A stretch of 64,000 bases of DNA from Amphibacillus jilinensis Y1. Lineage in GTDB: Bacteria > Bacillota > Bacilli > Bacillales > Amphibacillaceae. Position 1 is the stretch's first letter. Each line of letters begins with the position of its first letter. Under the pieces are notes generated by a model. That model did no database searches and was not told the origin of the DNA. It saw only the letters and a program-made list of their open reading frames with translations. Shown here one piece after another: positions 36,986 to 46,271 of this stretch. The position numbers were made by a program, and so were the translations under genes. The stretch is from the NCBI RefSeq assembly GCF_000306965.1, contig NZ_JH976434.1, forward strand, positions 106,401 to 170,400, in the 5' to 3' direction.

Positions 36986-37020
36986 AAAGAGGTCACTATT
37001 ATAGATGTGGCCTCTTTTTG
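36986..37020 (+). terminator. Attenuator terminator 1 in the bmrCD leader
   Basis: AAAGAGGTCAC (36986-36996) pairs with GTGGCCTCTTT (37007-37017), with one G-U pair, and T residues follow. An alternative partner for GAGGTCAC is GTGGCCTC in leader ORF 1, giving mutually exclusive antiterminator and terminator folds. Confidence 0.75.
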
Positions 37021-37072
37021 TGTTCCTTTTTAGGATAAATATACCTTTTATCGATCTATCGGTATATTCAAC

Positions 37073-37108
37073 AGCGCAGATGTCACGGACATCTGCGCTA
37101 TTTTATTT
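37073..37108 (+). terminator. Attenuator terminator 2 in the bmrCD leader
   Basis: Perfect 12-bp GC-rich stem AGCGCAGATGTC / GACATCTGCGCT with a 3-base loop, followed by ATTTTATTT. A second terminator upstream of bmrC, so expression needs two read-through events or an alternative fold. Confidence 0.8.
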
Positions 37109-37148
37109 GATCAATGTTAACGCACTAAACATAAGGAGGAATTTTAAA

Positions 37149-37208
37149 ATGAATAATTGCAAATCTATCCAATCGGCAAAAGGATTTAAACGGTTATGGA
37201 GTGGTTAG
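37149..37208 (+). CDS. Leader peptide ORF 2 of the bmrCD-like operon
   Basis: A 19-codon ORF with a strong AAGGAGGA site eight bases upstream. The product is basic (seven K/R/N-type polar residues, ending KRLWSG). It lies between terminator 2 and bmrC, 38 bases before the bmrC start. It could couple translation to bmrC or be a second sensing peptide. No known homologue recalled. Confidence 0.55.
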   Translation: MNNCKSIQSAKGFKRLWSG

Positions 37209-37246
37209 CTTACAATATGGGGAATTTTTGAAAGGAGATCAATATA

Positions 37247-38992
37247 ATGTTTTCAATTTTTTACAAATTAGCATGGTTTTTTAAAGAGCATTGGGCTCGA
37301 TATACGATTGCAATCATCGCTTTAATTACAGTCAATTTTATTGAACTTATCCCACCAAGATTGGTTGGAATGACGATCGATCTTATACAATTTAATGAGT
37401 TAACACGAGAAAAACTAATGATGATCATTTTTATTTTCTTGGTACTTATGGTGTTGAACTATACGATTATGTTTATTTGGGATTACAACTTGTTTGGGGG
37501 AGCTATCCTACTGGAACGGCAAATACGTTCAAGATTAATGGAACATTTCTTAAAAATGAATCCGAGATTTTACGGTGCAAATCGGACTGGTGATTTAATG
37601 GCACGATCAACAAATGATTTGAAAGCCATCATGACCACTTCTGGTTTTGGTGTCCTCACTCTTGTTGATTCAACGGTGTTCATGTCCTTTTTAGTCTTAA
37701 TGATGGGCTTCTCAATAAATTGGAATCTGACGATAGCAGCCCTTATTCCAATGCCGATCATGGCTGTCATTGTTTACAAATATGGTCAGGTGATCCATCA
37801 ACGATTTACCGATGCACAGGATGCATTTAGTGAACTAAATAATTATACACTAGAGTCGATTCGTGGTGTTCGCGTGATTCGTGCCTTCGTTCAAGAACAA
37901 CGTGATCAGCAACGCTTCTCGGATATGACTGAAACGGTATTTCAAAAGAACAAAGCTGTTGCCCAAATGGAAGCCTATTTTGAACCCACGGTGAAAATAC
38001 TCGTTGGATTATCTTATACGATTGGCTTAGGTTATGGCACGTTAATGGTCATGAATCACCAAATCTCGATTGGTGACCTCGTTTCTTTTAATGTTTATCT
38101 GGGGATGATGATTTGGCCGATGTTTGCGATCGGCGAACTAATAAACATTATGCAACGTGGAAATGCATCACTTGATCGCGTTGAAAATATACTCAAGCAA
38201 AAACCAGATGTTGTTGACCCTGATCAGCCAGTACAGATTTCAAAGCTTAAAAATATCGTTTTTAAGGATGTTGATTTTTCTTACCCTGAAAGTGATGATA
38301 TCCAATTAAGACATATTAATTTAACGATTAAAAGTGGAGAGACAATCGGCATCGTTGGGAAAACAGGTGCAGGTAAAACGACGCTATTCAAGCAACTGTT
38401 ACGAGAGTATCCTCCACCATTTGGACAGTTAACCATTAATGGGCACCCCATTAACCAGTTCAATCTAGACGATACAAGAAGTTGGATTGGCTATGTTCCA
38501 CAGGAGCACATTTTATTCTCTAAAACAGTAAAGGAAAACCTTGTGTTCGGATGCGGTGAAAAATCACTTGAGGATATTAACCATGTATTAGCCTCTACGT
38601 CATTAAAAAGTGATATTGATGCATTGCCGGAAGGACTAGACACAGTAGTCGGAGAAAGTGGTGTCACACTTTCAGGTGGGCAGAAGCAGAGAATTTCTTT
38701 AGCGCGTGCCCTATTAATGGACCCTGAAATCATTATTCTGGATGATTCTTTATCCGCAGTAGATGGAAAAACAGAGACGACAATTATTGATCATCTTAAA
38801 CAAGAGCGAGCTGGTAAAACAACTTTAATTGCAGCACACCGGTTGTCTGCCGTTAAACATGCTGATCAAATTATCGTTATCGATAAAGGACGTATCATCG
38901 AACACGGTACACATCAACAGTTAATTGAAAAAGGTGGATGGTATAAAGAGCAATTTGACATACAACAAATGGAAAGGAAGGTGAGAGCGTGA
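37247..38992 (+). CDS. bmrC: Heterodimeric multidrug ABC exporter subunit, BmrC-like
   Basis: A 581-residue half-transporter: six membrane helices (residues about 15-300) then a nucleotide-binding domain. Walker A GKTGAGKTT, signature LSGGQKQR, but Walker B reads IIILDDSLSAVD: the catalytic Glu is replaced by Asp. That is the expected degenerate site of the YheI/BmrC subunit in BmrCD/LmrCD-type heterodimers. Partner is the next gene, overlapping by 4 bases (GTGA). Start ATG at 37247 after GAAAGGAGATC. Probably exports drugs that stall ribosomes, as leader control implies. Confidence 0.9.
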   Translation: MFSIFYKLAWFFKEHWARYTIAIIALITVNFIELIPPRLVGMTIDLIQFNELTREKLMMIIFIFLVLMVLNYTIMFIWDYNLFGGAILLERQIRSRLMEHFLKMNPRFYGANRTGDLMARSTNDLKAIMTTSGFGVLTLVDSTVFMSFLVLMMGFSINWNLTIAALIPMPIMAVIVYKYGQVIHQRFTDAQDAFSELNNYTLESIRGVRVIRAFVQEQRDQQRFSDMTETVFQKNKAVAQMEAYFEPTVKILVGLSYTIGLGYGTLMVMNHQISIGDLVSFNVYLGMMIWPMFAIGELINIMQRGNASLDRVENILKQKPDVVDPDQPVQISKLKNIVFKDVDFSYPESDDIQLRHINLTIKSGETIGIVGKTGAGKTTLFKQLLREYPPPFGQLTINGHPINQFNLDDTRSWIGYVPQEHILFSKTVKENLVFGCGEKSLEDINHVLASTSLKSDIDALPEGLDTVVGESGVTLSGGQKQRISLARALLMDPEIIILDDSLSAVDGKTETTIIDHLKQERAGKTTLIAAHRLSAVKHADQIIVIDKGRIIEHGTHQQLIEKGGWYKEQFDIQQMERKVRA

Positions 38993-41022
38993 AACCTTCA
39001 ACAGAAAAACAATTATTCAACTATGCACTGTCTAATAAAAAAATCATTTCTTTTGCTTTAATTTGTTTAATTGTTGCTGTATCACTTGAGTTAACCGGTC
39101 CATTTATTGCTAAAACAGTTATTGATCATCATATTGTTGGGATAGAAACAGAATGGGCCCAATTGACATCAGATCAAGATGGTGCCGTCTCTTACCAACA
39201 AAAATATTTCAAAAGAGCAGACCGTGTGACAGATCAAGATCAAGTGGTCGACTATTACACATTAATTCAATCTGAACGGAATTATTATTTTATCGAAGGA
39301 CAGTTCCCCTTAAACAGTGATGTGGAATTAAACCAAGACCAGCAATTATCCGTTACAGTAAACGGACAATCAGAGATTATTTCAGGGAACCGATTAACAA
39401 CTAATGATCTTTATCAATTTTTCCAACCAGAATTGACGCCGATTATTAGGCTTATCGTGATCTATTTAGGACTGATTATAATCGCGGCCTTTTTTCAATA
39501 CTTTAAGACATATCTCTTACAAGTCCACGCTAATAAAATTATTCAAAAGATGCGGCAAGATGTATTTAAGAAAGTTGAAACATTACCGCTTCCATATTTT
39601 GTTGATCGACCAGCGGGCAAAATTTTAGCACGGATCACAAATGATACGGAAGCGATTAAAGAGTTATATGTGAAAGTTCTCGAAACATTTATCAATGGGT
39701 TTATTTATATGATCGGTATTTTTATTGCTTTGTATTTATTAAACCCAATCCTTGCATCTGTTTGCTTGATCTTGATTCCGATTCTGTTTCTATGGATGAA
39801 ATTTTACAAAAAATATGCTGGACACTATAATCGATTGATTCGTTCGGTCAACAGCGATATTAATGGTTCGATCAATGAATCGATCCAAACGATGCCAATT
39901 ATTCAAGCCTTTCGACAAACGAAAGAACGACAAGCAGAATTTGAGCAATTAAATGGACGACATTTTCATTATCAGAAAAAAATGATTGCTTTATCTGCTT
40001 TAACATCCTATAACCTTGTCAATGTGTTAAGAAGCATTGCTTTTATCGGATTTATCTGGTTTTTTGGTAATGGTGTCCTTACAGTGGAAGGTTTTATTTC
40101 AACCGGTGTTCTCTACGCTTTTGCTGATTACTTAACACGATTATTTGAACCGGTAAGTCAAATTGTTAATCAGTTACCACAGTTAGAGCAGGCTAGAGCA
40201 TCAGCAGATCGTGTCTTCGAATTATTAAATACAGACGGTGAGTCGATCGAGGCTCAAGGTCTTGAACCGATCAAGGGAGGCGTCGAGTTTGACGATGTAA
40301 GTTTTGCTTATGAAAAAGAAAACTATATTTTAAATCATGTTAGTTTTCTAGCCACCCCCGGACAAACCGTCGCTTTTGTCGGTCATACCGGTTCAGGAAA
40401 AAGTTCGATTATGAATCTTTTATTCCGCTTTTATGATCCACAAAAAGGAAAGATTAAAGTGGATGGTTTGGATACTTCAACTATAGCACGACAACAGTTA
40501 AGACAGCAGATCGGCATTGTTTTACAAGATCCATTTATTTTTAGTGGAACCATCATTTCAAATATTACTTTAAATGATGACAGCATTAGCAGGGAGCAAG
40601 CTATTTCAGCCTTGAAAGCGGTTGGTGCAGATCAATTTATTGAAAAGCTACCAAAACAATATGATCAACCCGTTATTGAGAATGGCAATGCATTCTCAAC
40701 CGGTCAAAGGCAACTCTTATCTTTTGCTCGCGCATTAGCTTTCGATCCCGCTGTATTAATTTTAGATGAAGCCACCGCCAATATTGATTCAGAGACAGAA
40801 AGACTGATTCAACAAGCCATGAGCGTGCTAGCAAAAGGAAGAACGATGCTCATTATCGCTCACCGTCTTTCAACGATTCAACATGCTGACCAAATTATTG
40901 TCTTAGAAAAAGGACATATCATTGAACATGGTACCCATGATCAATTAGTTGAACAAGACGGAAACTATTACCAAATGTATAAAATGCAACAAGATAGCGT
41001 AACAGAAAAAATCATTTCGTAA
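38989..41022 (+). CDS. bmrD: Heterodimeric multidrug ABC exporter subunit, BmrD-like
   Basis: A 677-residue half-transporter, larger than its partner because an approximately 95-residue extracellular segment (about residues 45-140) is inserted between helices 1 and 2, as in YheH/BmrD. Walker A GHTGSGKSS, Walker B LILDEATANID with the catalytic Glu intact; the signature is unusual, AFSTGQRQL instead of LSGGQ. So the consensus ATP site uses this Walker B with the partner's LSGGQ, and the degenerate site uses the partner's Asp and this divergent signature. Starts with GTG overlapping the bmrC stop. Confidence 0.9.
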   Translation: MKPSTEKQLFNYALSNKKIISFALICLIVAVSLELTGPFIAKTVIDHHIVGIETEWAQLTSDQDGAVSYQQKYFKRADRVTDQDQVVDYYTLIQSERNYYFIEGQFPLNSDVELNQDQQLSVTVNGQSEIISGNRLTTNDLYQFFQPELTPIIRLIVIYLGLIIIAAFFQYFKTYLLQVHANKIIQKMRQDVFKKVETLPLPYFVDRPAGKILARITNDTEAIKELYVKVLETFINGFIYMIGIFIALYLLNPILASVCLILIPILFLWMKFYKKYAGHYNRLIRSVNSDINGSINESIQTMPIIQAFRQTKERQAEFEQLNGRHFHYQKKMIALSALTSYNLVNVLRSIAFIGFIWFFGNGVLTVEGFISTGVLYAFADYLTRLFEPVSQIVNQLPQLEQARASADRVFELLNTDGESIEAQGLEPIKGGVEFDDVSFAYEKENYILNHVSFLATPGQTVAFVGHTGSGKSSIMNLLFRFYDPQKGKIKVDGLDTSTIARQQLRQQIGIVLQDPFIFSGTIISNITLNDDSISREQAISALKAVGADQFIEKLPKQYDQPVIENGNAFSTGQRQLLSFARALAFDPAVLILDEATANIDSETERLIQQAMSVLAKGRTMLIIAHRLSTIQHADQIIVLEKGHIIEHGTHDQLVEQDGNYYQMYKMQQDSVTEKIIS

Positions 41023-41047
41023 CTATTAATTAATCCTTAACCTTACA

Positions 41048-41086
41048 AGCAGCCCCCTTGATTGTTTATGAGGGGGCCTGTTTTGG
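41048..41086 (+). terminator. Terminator of the bmrCD operon
   Basis: GC-rich stem CAGCCCCCT / AGGGGGCCTG with a 12-base loop, followed by TTTT. About 25 bases past the bmrD stop. Confidence 0.8.
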
Positions 41087-41108
41087 AAAGGCTAAGGATT
41101 TATCTTTT

Positions 41109-41366
41109 ATAAAACGCCCCTTTAATCAGTGAACGAAGGGCTACAGGACGTAGGTCATGTAGACGTGGGCCTACAGGATGCAGGTCATGCAGGCGTTGCC
41201 ACAGGACGTGGCGATCTTAGGCTGTATTCCTTCTTACAAGATGTGCCGACTTTAATCTACGACCTTCTGCTTCCATTGATGGGTAGTTGAATGTGTGCCC
41301 GTTATCACCATTTGCGCTATGCTCTATCTTGAGATAAGTGGTTTACGGAAGGTTTTCCGTGATAAA
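41109..41366 (+). repeat. Dispersed intergenic repeat, copy j (longest, expanded form)
   Basis: About 258 bp. Usual left end ATAAAACGCCCCTTTAATCA and right end GTTTACGGAAGGTTTTCCGT plus GATAAA. In between are two tandem units of GGACGTAGGTCATG-like sequence (41145 and 41172 regions) and CACAGGACGTGGCGATCTTA. The tandem unit explains the extra length. Fills most of the convergent gap between bmrD and the GH95 gene. Confidence 0.75.
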
Positions 41367-41393
41367 AAAATCGTGATCCAAACCAGCTCGTTA

Positions 41394-43688
41394 CTATTCA
41401 AAGACCACAAAATGGTAAACTTTCTCTTTCTCAACTGCAATTTCGTAGCAGTTATCTGATATTACCTTAATCCGATCGGGTTGATTTTCTATATATGGAT
41501 TTGTGCCAATTGGAAGTCCCAAATGACAAACACCATCGACAGAAGGCTTCAATTTTAGCCATGACAACTTATGATTATCCCATTCCATTTCTATTTGATA
41601 GCCACCTCTTGCCCGTAATCCTTTCACATAGCCATGCGACCATGCTTTTGGTAGTGCTGGGAGGATTTTAATCAGCCCTTGATGGCTTTGCACTAACATT
41701 TCAACAATGCCCGCAATACCACCAAAATTCCCATCAATTTGAAAAGGTGGGTGGTTATCAAATAAATTGGGTAAGGTAGAAGATTTCAATAACTCAATAA
41801 TATTTTGATAGGCTTTTTCTCCTTCAGCTAAGCGCGCCCACATATTTATCATCCAAGCACGACTCCATCCTGTATGACCTCCGCCATGTTTTAAGCGTCT
41901 CATTAAAGTCGTTTTGGCCGCCTTTGCCCATTCTGGTGTTAACTCCGTTGAAATTTGTTGACCAGGATAAAGCGCAAACAGCTGTGAGATGTGTCGATGT
42001 CCTGGGTCAGCTTCCTCGTAATCTTCTAACCATTCTTGAATTTGACCATACTTCCCAAGTTTAATCGGTGGTAATTTAGCTCGTAATCCCTGTAAACTAT
42101 TTCTAAATGTTAGATCACAATCCAAATGTTCACTTGCCTCGATACAGGCACTAAACAAAGCATAAATAATCTGACTGTCCATTGCTGGACCCTCACAGAG
42201 GTGGCCTTTTATACCATCAGGTAAAATGTACATATTTTCTGGCGAAACAGATGGTGTCGTGACTAATGCACCGGTTTGATTTTCTACAAGAAAATCGACG
42301 AAAAACTGTGCGGCTTCTTTTAACGTATCGTATACTTCTGCTAAAAAAGAGTGATCTTGATTAAACTGATAATGCTCCCATAGATGGAGACATAACCAAG
42401 CCGCCCCCATTGGCCAATAGCTTGCGGGTAGATGTATATCTTGTGGAGCCGTATCAGCCCAAATATCTGTATTATGATGAGCAACAAACCCTCTACAACC
42501 ATACATTTTTTCTGCGGTTATCTTTCCGTTTTGACGTAAGCGTTTAATATGATCGAATAAAGGAAGGTGGCATTCTGGCAAATCACATAGTTCTGCTGGC
42601 CAGTAATTCATTTCTGTATTAATGTTAATGGTAAACTTACTATCCCACGCTGGAGTCATTTGATCATTCCAAATCCCTTGTAAATTAGCTGGTAAGGTCC
42701 CTGGACGACTCGATGAAATCATTAAGTAACGACCATAATTAAAATACAATTCAAACAAAGCCAAATCTTCTTCCCCAGCTTTTATACGAATTAATCTTTG
42801 ATCAACAGGTAATTGCCTTCTCATCCCGTTATTTCCAAGCTTAACTGTAACACGATCAAATAAAGAACGATAATCTTTGATATGATTATTTTTCAAAATA
42901 TGGTAAGGTTTTTTGGCCACTTGATTAATAATATAGCGACACTGTTGCTCTGGATCTTTATAGTAAAAGGAAGTAGTTGCCGTTAGAAGAAGTGTAACAA
43001 CATCAGCCCCCTTAACACAGAGGCGATTACCAATCGCTTTAATACTTCCTCCCTCTTGAATCACTTTTAACTCACTGTGAAAACGAATCCCTTCTTTTCC
43101 ACCCGTTTTTCCCGCCATCACAAGTTGATCGTCACTTCTCGCTGCAAGCCGATCTAAATACCTTGTCCCACCTCGATCCAATGTGCAAGTAAAAGTTATT
43201 GCTTTATTTCGAGAGGCAGTCAGCCTCACTACCATTGTTTGATCAGGGTAACTACAAAAACACTCTCTATGGTAATCAATCTCATCACAACGAAAATTAA
43301 CTTCTACCCGTCCCGTATTTAAATCTAACTGTCTTTGATAGTTTTCATAAGTCGTCTGATCAAAATCAATAAATAAATCGCCTAACGTCTGATAGTGCCG
43401 TTGAGATTCAGGGACACCTGACAAGCTAAGTTTTGCTAAATCTTCAGCTTCTGGAACTTTACCTTCTTTAAGTAAACGTCGAATTTCTGGTAAATACTTA
43501 AAAGCATCCGGATTATGTCGATCTCTTGGTCCACCGTACCACACTGAGTCTTGATTTAATTGAATTCTTTCCTGATTAACCTCGCCAAAGATCATCCCTC
43601 CTAAATTGCCATTACCTATAGGTAATGCTTCATTCCACGCTTTAGCAGGTTGCTTGTACCACATGACCTTTTCAGAGTTAGAAGTCAT
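41394..43688 (-). CDS. GH95 alpha-L-fucosidase (or related glycosidase)
   Basis: A 764-residue family GH95 enzyme that hydrolyses alpha-1,2-linked L-fucose (some members act on L-galactose). N-terminal beta-sandwich with [18 protein letters not shown] and [11 protein letters not shown], an (alpha/alpha)6 barrel with [18 protein letters not shown] (the paired catalytic-site Asn residues), [28 protein letters not shown] and [16 protein letters not shown]. No signal peptide, so it acts inside the cell on imported oligosaccharides. Start: ATG at 43688 after AAGGGTG; longer in-frame upstream sequence lacks a ribosome site. No fucose pathway genes are adjacent. A cre-like box precedes it. Confidence 0.88.
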   Translation of the reverse strand: MTSNSEKVMWYKQPAKAWNEALPIGNGNLGGMIFGEVNQERIQLNQDSVWYGGPRDRHNPDAFKYLPEIRRLLKEGKVPEAEDLAKLSLSGVPESQRHYQTLGDLFIDFDQTTYENYQRQLDLNTGRVEVNFRCDEIDYHRECFCSYPDQTMVVRLTASRNKAITFTCTLDRGGTRYLDRLAARSDDQLVMAGKTGGKEGIRFHSELKVIQEGGSIKAIGNRLCVKGADVVTLLLTATTSFYYKDPEQQCRYIINQVAKKPYHILKNNHIKDYRSLFDRVTVKLGNNGMRRQLPVDQRLIRIKAGEEDLALFELYFNYGRYLMISSSRPGTLPANLQGIWNDQMTPAWDSKFTININTEMNYWPAELCDLPECHLPLFDHIKRLRQNGKITAEKMYGCRGFVAHHNTDIWADTAPQDIHLPASYWPMGAAWLCLHLWEHYQFNQDHSFLAEVYDTLKEAAQFFVDFLVENQTGALVTTPSVSPENMYILPDGIKGHLCEGPAMDSQIIYALFSACIEASEHLDCDLTFRNSLQGLRAKLPPIKLGKYGQIQEWLEDYEEADPGHRHISQLFALYPGQQISTELTPEWAKAAKTTLMRRLKHGGGHTGWSRAWMINMWARLAEGEKAYQNIIELLKSSTLPNLFDNHPPFQIDGNFGGIAGIVEMLVQSHQGLIKILPALPKAWSHGYVKGLRARGGYQIEMEWDNHKLSWLKLKPSVDGVCHLGLPIGTNPYIENQPDRIKVISDNCYEIAVEKEKVYHFVVFE

Positions 43689-43714
43689 TGTTTCACCCTT
43701 TCTTCCCATTTTCC

Positions 43715-43728
43715 GTGAAGCGCTTACA
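43715..43728 (-). promoter_or_regulatory. cre-like site before the GH95 gene
   Basis: Minus strand TGTAAGCGCTTCAC: perfect left half of the ideal cre palindrome, imperfect right half. 27 bases upstream of the start codon. Confidence 0.45.
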
Positions 43729-43964
43729 TGTTTTTGTTCATAATTATATAATAAAAAATATATTCGCATCTGCCTACCCGATAAAATATAGACCATACTT
43801 AGAGATTTAATTTAGATGCGTATCTTCGTATACCTTTTCAGTGATCTTATATAATACAGCTACAATTAATGAGCGTTTTCGTTCTTCTACTACTAAATAA
43901 TCATTGTCTATAATAAGTAACCGCGATACTCTATTTTAAGGCGAGTGGTTACAGATAAATAAAA

Positions 43965-43998
43965 TAACCTGTTCCATTAATGTATAATGGAACAGGCA
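43965..43998 (-). terminator. Terminator of the small secreted-protein gene
   Basis: Stem CCTGTTCCATTA / TAATGGAACAGG (43968-43979, 43985-43996). Minus-strand continuation is TTATTTTATTT. 26 bases past the stop of the 44024-44431 gene. The remainder of 43729-43964 holds only a degraded repeat-like remnant (about 43865-43965). Confidence 0.8.
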
Positions 43999-44023
43999 AA
44001 AATAACATGGCTATCGATTGAGC

Positions 44024-44431
44024 TTAAAGTGCTTCGTGATTATAGCTTATTAAACGATACATCTTTTCTCGACCATGTAAGAGGTGATCATCCATTTTTG
44101 CGGGGTCAATAGCAAAGGTAATCACGTCTCTCCCTAGCGTCTCACCAGAGTGCTCATCAATGGGGCTTATGTTAAATGATACAAGTATTTTTTCACGGTC
44201 GACTAACATCTCAGATAATGAAGTCACACGATAATCATTAATTGATGATTTAGGTAAGTTCACAACGACTTCTTCTCCATAATGTGATGTGGTTGCTTGA
44301 ACAATGGGCTCATAAAGAATCTCTTCTAATGGAATAGCATCTACGTCTAACGTCTTAGAGGTTACTTCATTTAGATAGGCTTGAACACTCAAGAAAAGTA
44401 GTACTAACACGATGACCATAACACGTTTCAT
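44024..44431 (-). CDS. Small secreted protein, DUF3888-like
   Basis: A 135-residue protein with an N-terminal signal peptide or anchor (MKRVMVIVLVLLFLSVQAYL). The mature part (LEEILYEPIVQATTSHYGEE near residue 35, VITFAIDPAKMDDH near 105) resembles the DUF3888 pattern of Bacillus secreted proteins of unknown function; the match is weak. ATG at 44431 follows GGAGGGG. Single gene with its own terminator; neighbours give no hint of its role. Confidence 0.55.
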   Translation of the reverse strand: MKRVMVIVLVLLFLSVQAYLNEVTSKTLDVDAIPLEEILYEPIVQATTSHYGEEVVVNLPKSSINDYRVTSLSEMLVDREKILVSFNISPIDEHSGETLGRDVITFAIDPAKMDDHLLHGREKMYRLISYNHEAL

Positions 44432-44572
44432 TTGTATATCCCCTCCAATTGTAATAAGTTACCACTTTTACTTAATTACTACTTATTATATAAAATTATT
44501 TTGTAGCCGTTAATAGTATAATTATAACTTATTACTAAATAGTATGAACTAAAAAGTTGGGATAATACGTGA

Positions 44573-44717
44573 ATAACACGAAACGCCAACCAGTGGCAGG
44601 CGTTCTCCTCCCACTGGTTGGTCGTTTCGTGTTAGTATTCGTTAACTCGATCCTAAATAGTTGATTACTACGCTCTATGTTGTGACGGTCGCTTTATGTC
44701 CTGTCACCTGTGATAAA
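44573..44717 (+). repeat. Dispersed intergenic repeat, copy k (with long palindrome)
   Basis: About 145 bp. Its left half has become a nearly perfect hairpin: AACACGAAACG and CCAACCAGTGG pair with CCACTGGTTGG and CGTTTCGTGTT further on (one bulged base, 22 paired bases). Right end GTCACCTGTGATAAA is typical of the family. Between the DUF3888-like gene start and the end of oadB, so it could terminate the citrate operon. Confidence 0.7.
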
Positions 44718-44765
44718 ACGTGATCTATATTTAGCAAGAAAACATTACTCACTCCTTCTATACTT

Positions 44766-45896
44766 CTAAAGGAAAAATTGAAAAAATATTCCGGCTGCTA
44801 CTGCTGAGCCGATTACCCCTGCTACATTAGGACCCATTGCATGCATAAGTAGAAAGTTTGAAGGATTTGCTCTTGCTCCTTCTTTTTGCACAACTCGCGC
44901 CGCCATAGGTACAGCAGAAACCCCTGCAGCACCTATCATTGGATTGATTTTTCCTTTTGTTAATTTGCACATAAGTTTACCGAACAACACACCTCCTGCT
45001 GTTCCAGTTGCGAACGCAACTAAGCCTAAAGCGACAATTTTTAATGTTTCAATGCTTAGAAAAAGATCAGCCTCAGCTTTCGCTCCAACCGTGACCCCTA
45101 ACAAGATCGTAATAATATACATTAAAGACCCTTGCAAAGTTTCTGTTAATTTCGGAACCCTTCCACTCTCTTTAATTAAATTTCCTAGCATTAGCATACC
45201 TACAAGAGGTGCCGATGAAGGAAGAATTAAGAGTACTAACATCGTCGTTACTATAGGAAAAATTATTTTTTCTTTTTTAGAAACAGGACGCAACTGTTCC
45301 ATCTTGATTTTCCGTTCCTTTTCTGTCGTTAATAACCGGATAATAGGTGGCTGTATAACTGGAACCAACGCCATATATGAGTACGCTGCTAAAGCAATTG
45401 TAGACAGCAAATGTGGAGCAAGTTGACTTGATAGAAAAATTGCTGTTGGACCATCAGCCCCACCAATTATACCGATTGATGCCGCTTCGCTTCCCGACAT
45501 ATTAAGAAGTAAAGCGCCAAAAAACGCACCAAAGATACCAATCTGTGCAGCCCCACCTAATATCAGTGTTTTTGGATTAGCAATTACTGGACCAAAGTCT
45601 GTACCCGCACCCAAACATAGAAATATTAGAGGAGGATAAATACCTAAATCCGTTCCTTGATATAAATAGTATAATAATCCTCCCGTGTCTCTCCCATTCG
45701 CCGCCATCATTAAATTTGTAAAAGGTAAGTTGACTAGAAGCATACCAAACGCAATTGGAATGAGTAAATAAGGTTCATAGCCTTTATTAATAGCCAAATA
45801 TAAGAAAATACATGCAATAACAATCATAATTATATGCTTATAGGTTAATCCTGCAAAGCCCGAGTTAGCAAGCAGGTCTAACAATATACTCCCCAT
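44766..45896 (-). CDS. oadB: Na+-pumping oxaloacetate decarboxylase, beta subunit
   Basis: A 376-residue integral membrane protein of the OadB/GcdB/MmdB family. It decarboxylates carboxybiotin and couples this to Na+ export. Family hallmarks: GAGTDFGPVIANPK, IGIIGGADGPTAIFLS (the Asp in this loop binds Na+), and the C-terminal AAGVSAVPMAARVVQ and HAMGPNVAGVIGSAVAAG. About nine helices. Last gene of the long citrate operon and 18 bases from oadD. It turns decarboxylation of citrate-derived oxaloacetate into a sodium gradient. Confidence 0.93.
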   Translation of the reverse strand: MGSILLDLLANSGFAGLTYKHIIMIVIACIFLYLAINKGYEPYLLIPIAFGMLLVNLPFTNLMMAANGRDTGGLLYYLYQGTDLGIYPPLIFLCLGAGTDFGPVIANPKTLILGGAAQIGIFGAFFGALLLNMSGSEAASIGIIGGADGPTAIFLSSQLAPHLLSTIALAAYSYMALVPVIQPPIIRLLTTEKERKIKMEQLRPVSKKEKIIFPIVTTMLVLLILPSSAPLVGMLMLGNLIKESGRVPKLTETLQGSLMYIITILLGVTVGAKAEADLFLSIETLKIVALGLVAFATGTAGGVLFGKLMCKLTKGKINPMIGAAGVSAVPMAARVVQKEGARANPSNFLLMHAMGPNVAGVIGSAVAAGIFFQFFL

Positions 45897-45914
45897 TATG
45901 TTAATCTCCTTCTC

Positions 45915-46259
45915 TTAAAGTGTAAATAGTATATCTCCTGCTTCAACTGTTTGATCTTTTGTCACGTGCACGCTCTCAATAATACCATCCATTTGGGCTA
46001 CGATTTCATTCTCCATTTTCATTGCTTCTAGTATGCATAAAACCTCTCCCTTTTTAACGTGGTCACCTTTTGCAACTTTTAAATCAAATACAACACCTGG
46101 CATTGGAGCATGGATCTTTTCACCACTCAATTCTGTCTGACTAGTCGATGGCGGAGGTGTTTCACTACTCTGTTGATTATTATCTACTGATAATCCATTA
46201 TTTTCTTCTACTTTAACTTGATATGACTGTCCATTGACTGTAATCTCGTAAGTTTTCAA
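45915..46259 (-). CDS. oadD: Oxaloacetate decarboxylase biotin carrier subunit
   Basis: A 114-residue biotin carrier protein. The biotinyl lysine is K81 in LEAMKMENE, in a typical lipoyl-like fold (residues 47-114). An N-terminal 20-residue strand region is followed by an S/T/P/Q linker (22-45). In enterococcal-type citrate clusters the carrier is a separate protein from OadA, as here; OadA in this cluster lacks a biotin domain, so they complement each other. It shuttles CO2 from OadA to OadB. 12 bases after oadG. Confidence 0.9.
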   Translation of the reverse strand: MKTYEITVNGQSYQVKVEENNGLSVDNNQQSSETPPPSTSQTELSGEKIHAPMPGVVFDLKVAKGDHVKKGEVLCILEAMKMENEIVAQMDGIIESVHVTKDQTVEAGDILFTL

Positions 46260-46271
46260 TTTAGAATCCCC

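Noticed and set aside
37005-37208. Longer frame through the bmr leader region
   Set aside because: It runs through two terminator hairpins; the well-placed ribosome site marks only the last 19 codons as translated.
43865-43965. Possible further copy of the dispersed repeat
   Set aside because: Only short fragments (CTATTTTAAGGCG and ACAGATAA) agree; too degraded to count as a copy.
44944-45426. 160-codon plus-strand frame opposite oadB
   Set aside because: Antisense shadow of oadB; no ribosome site.
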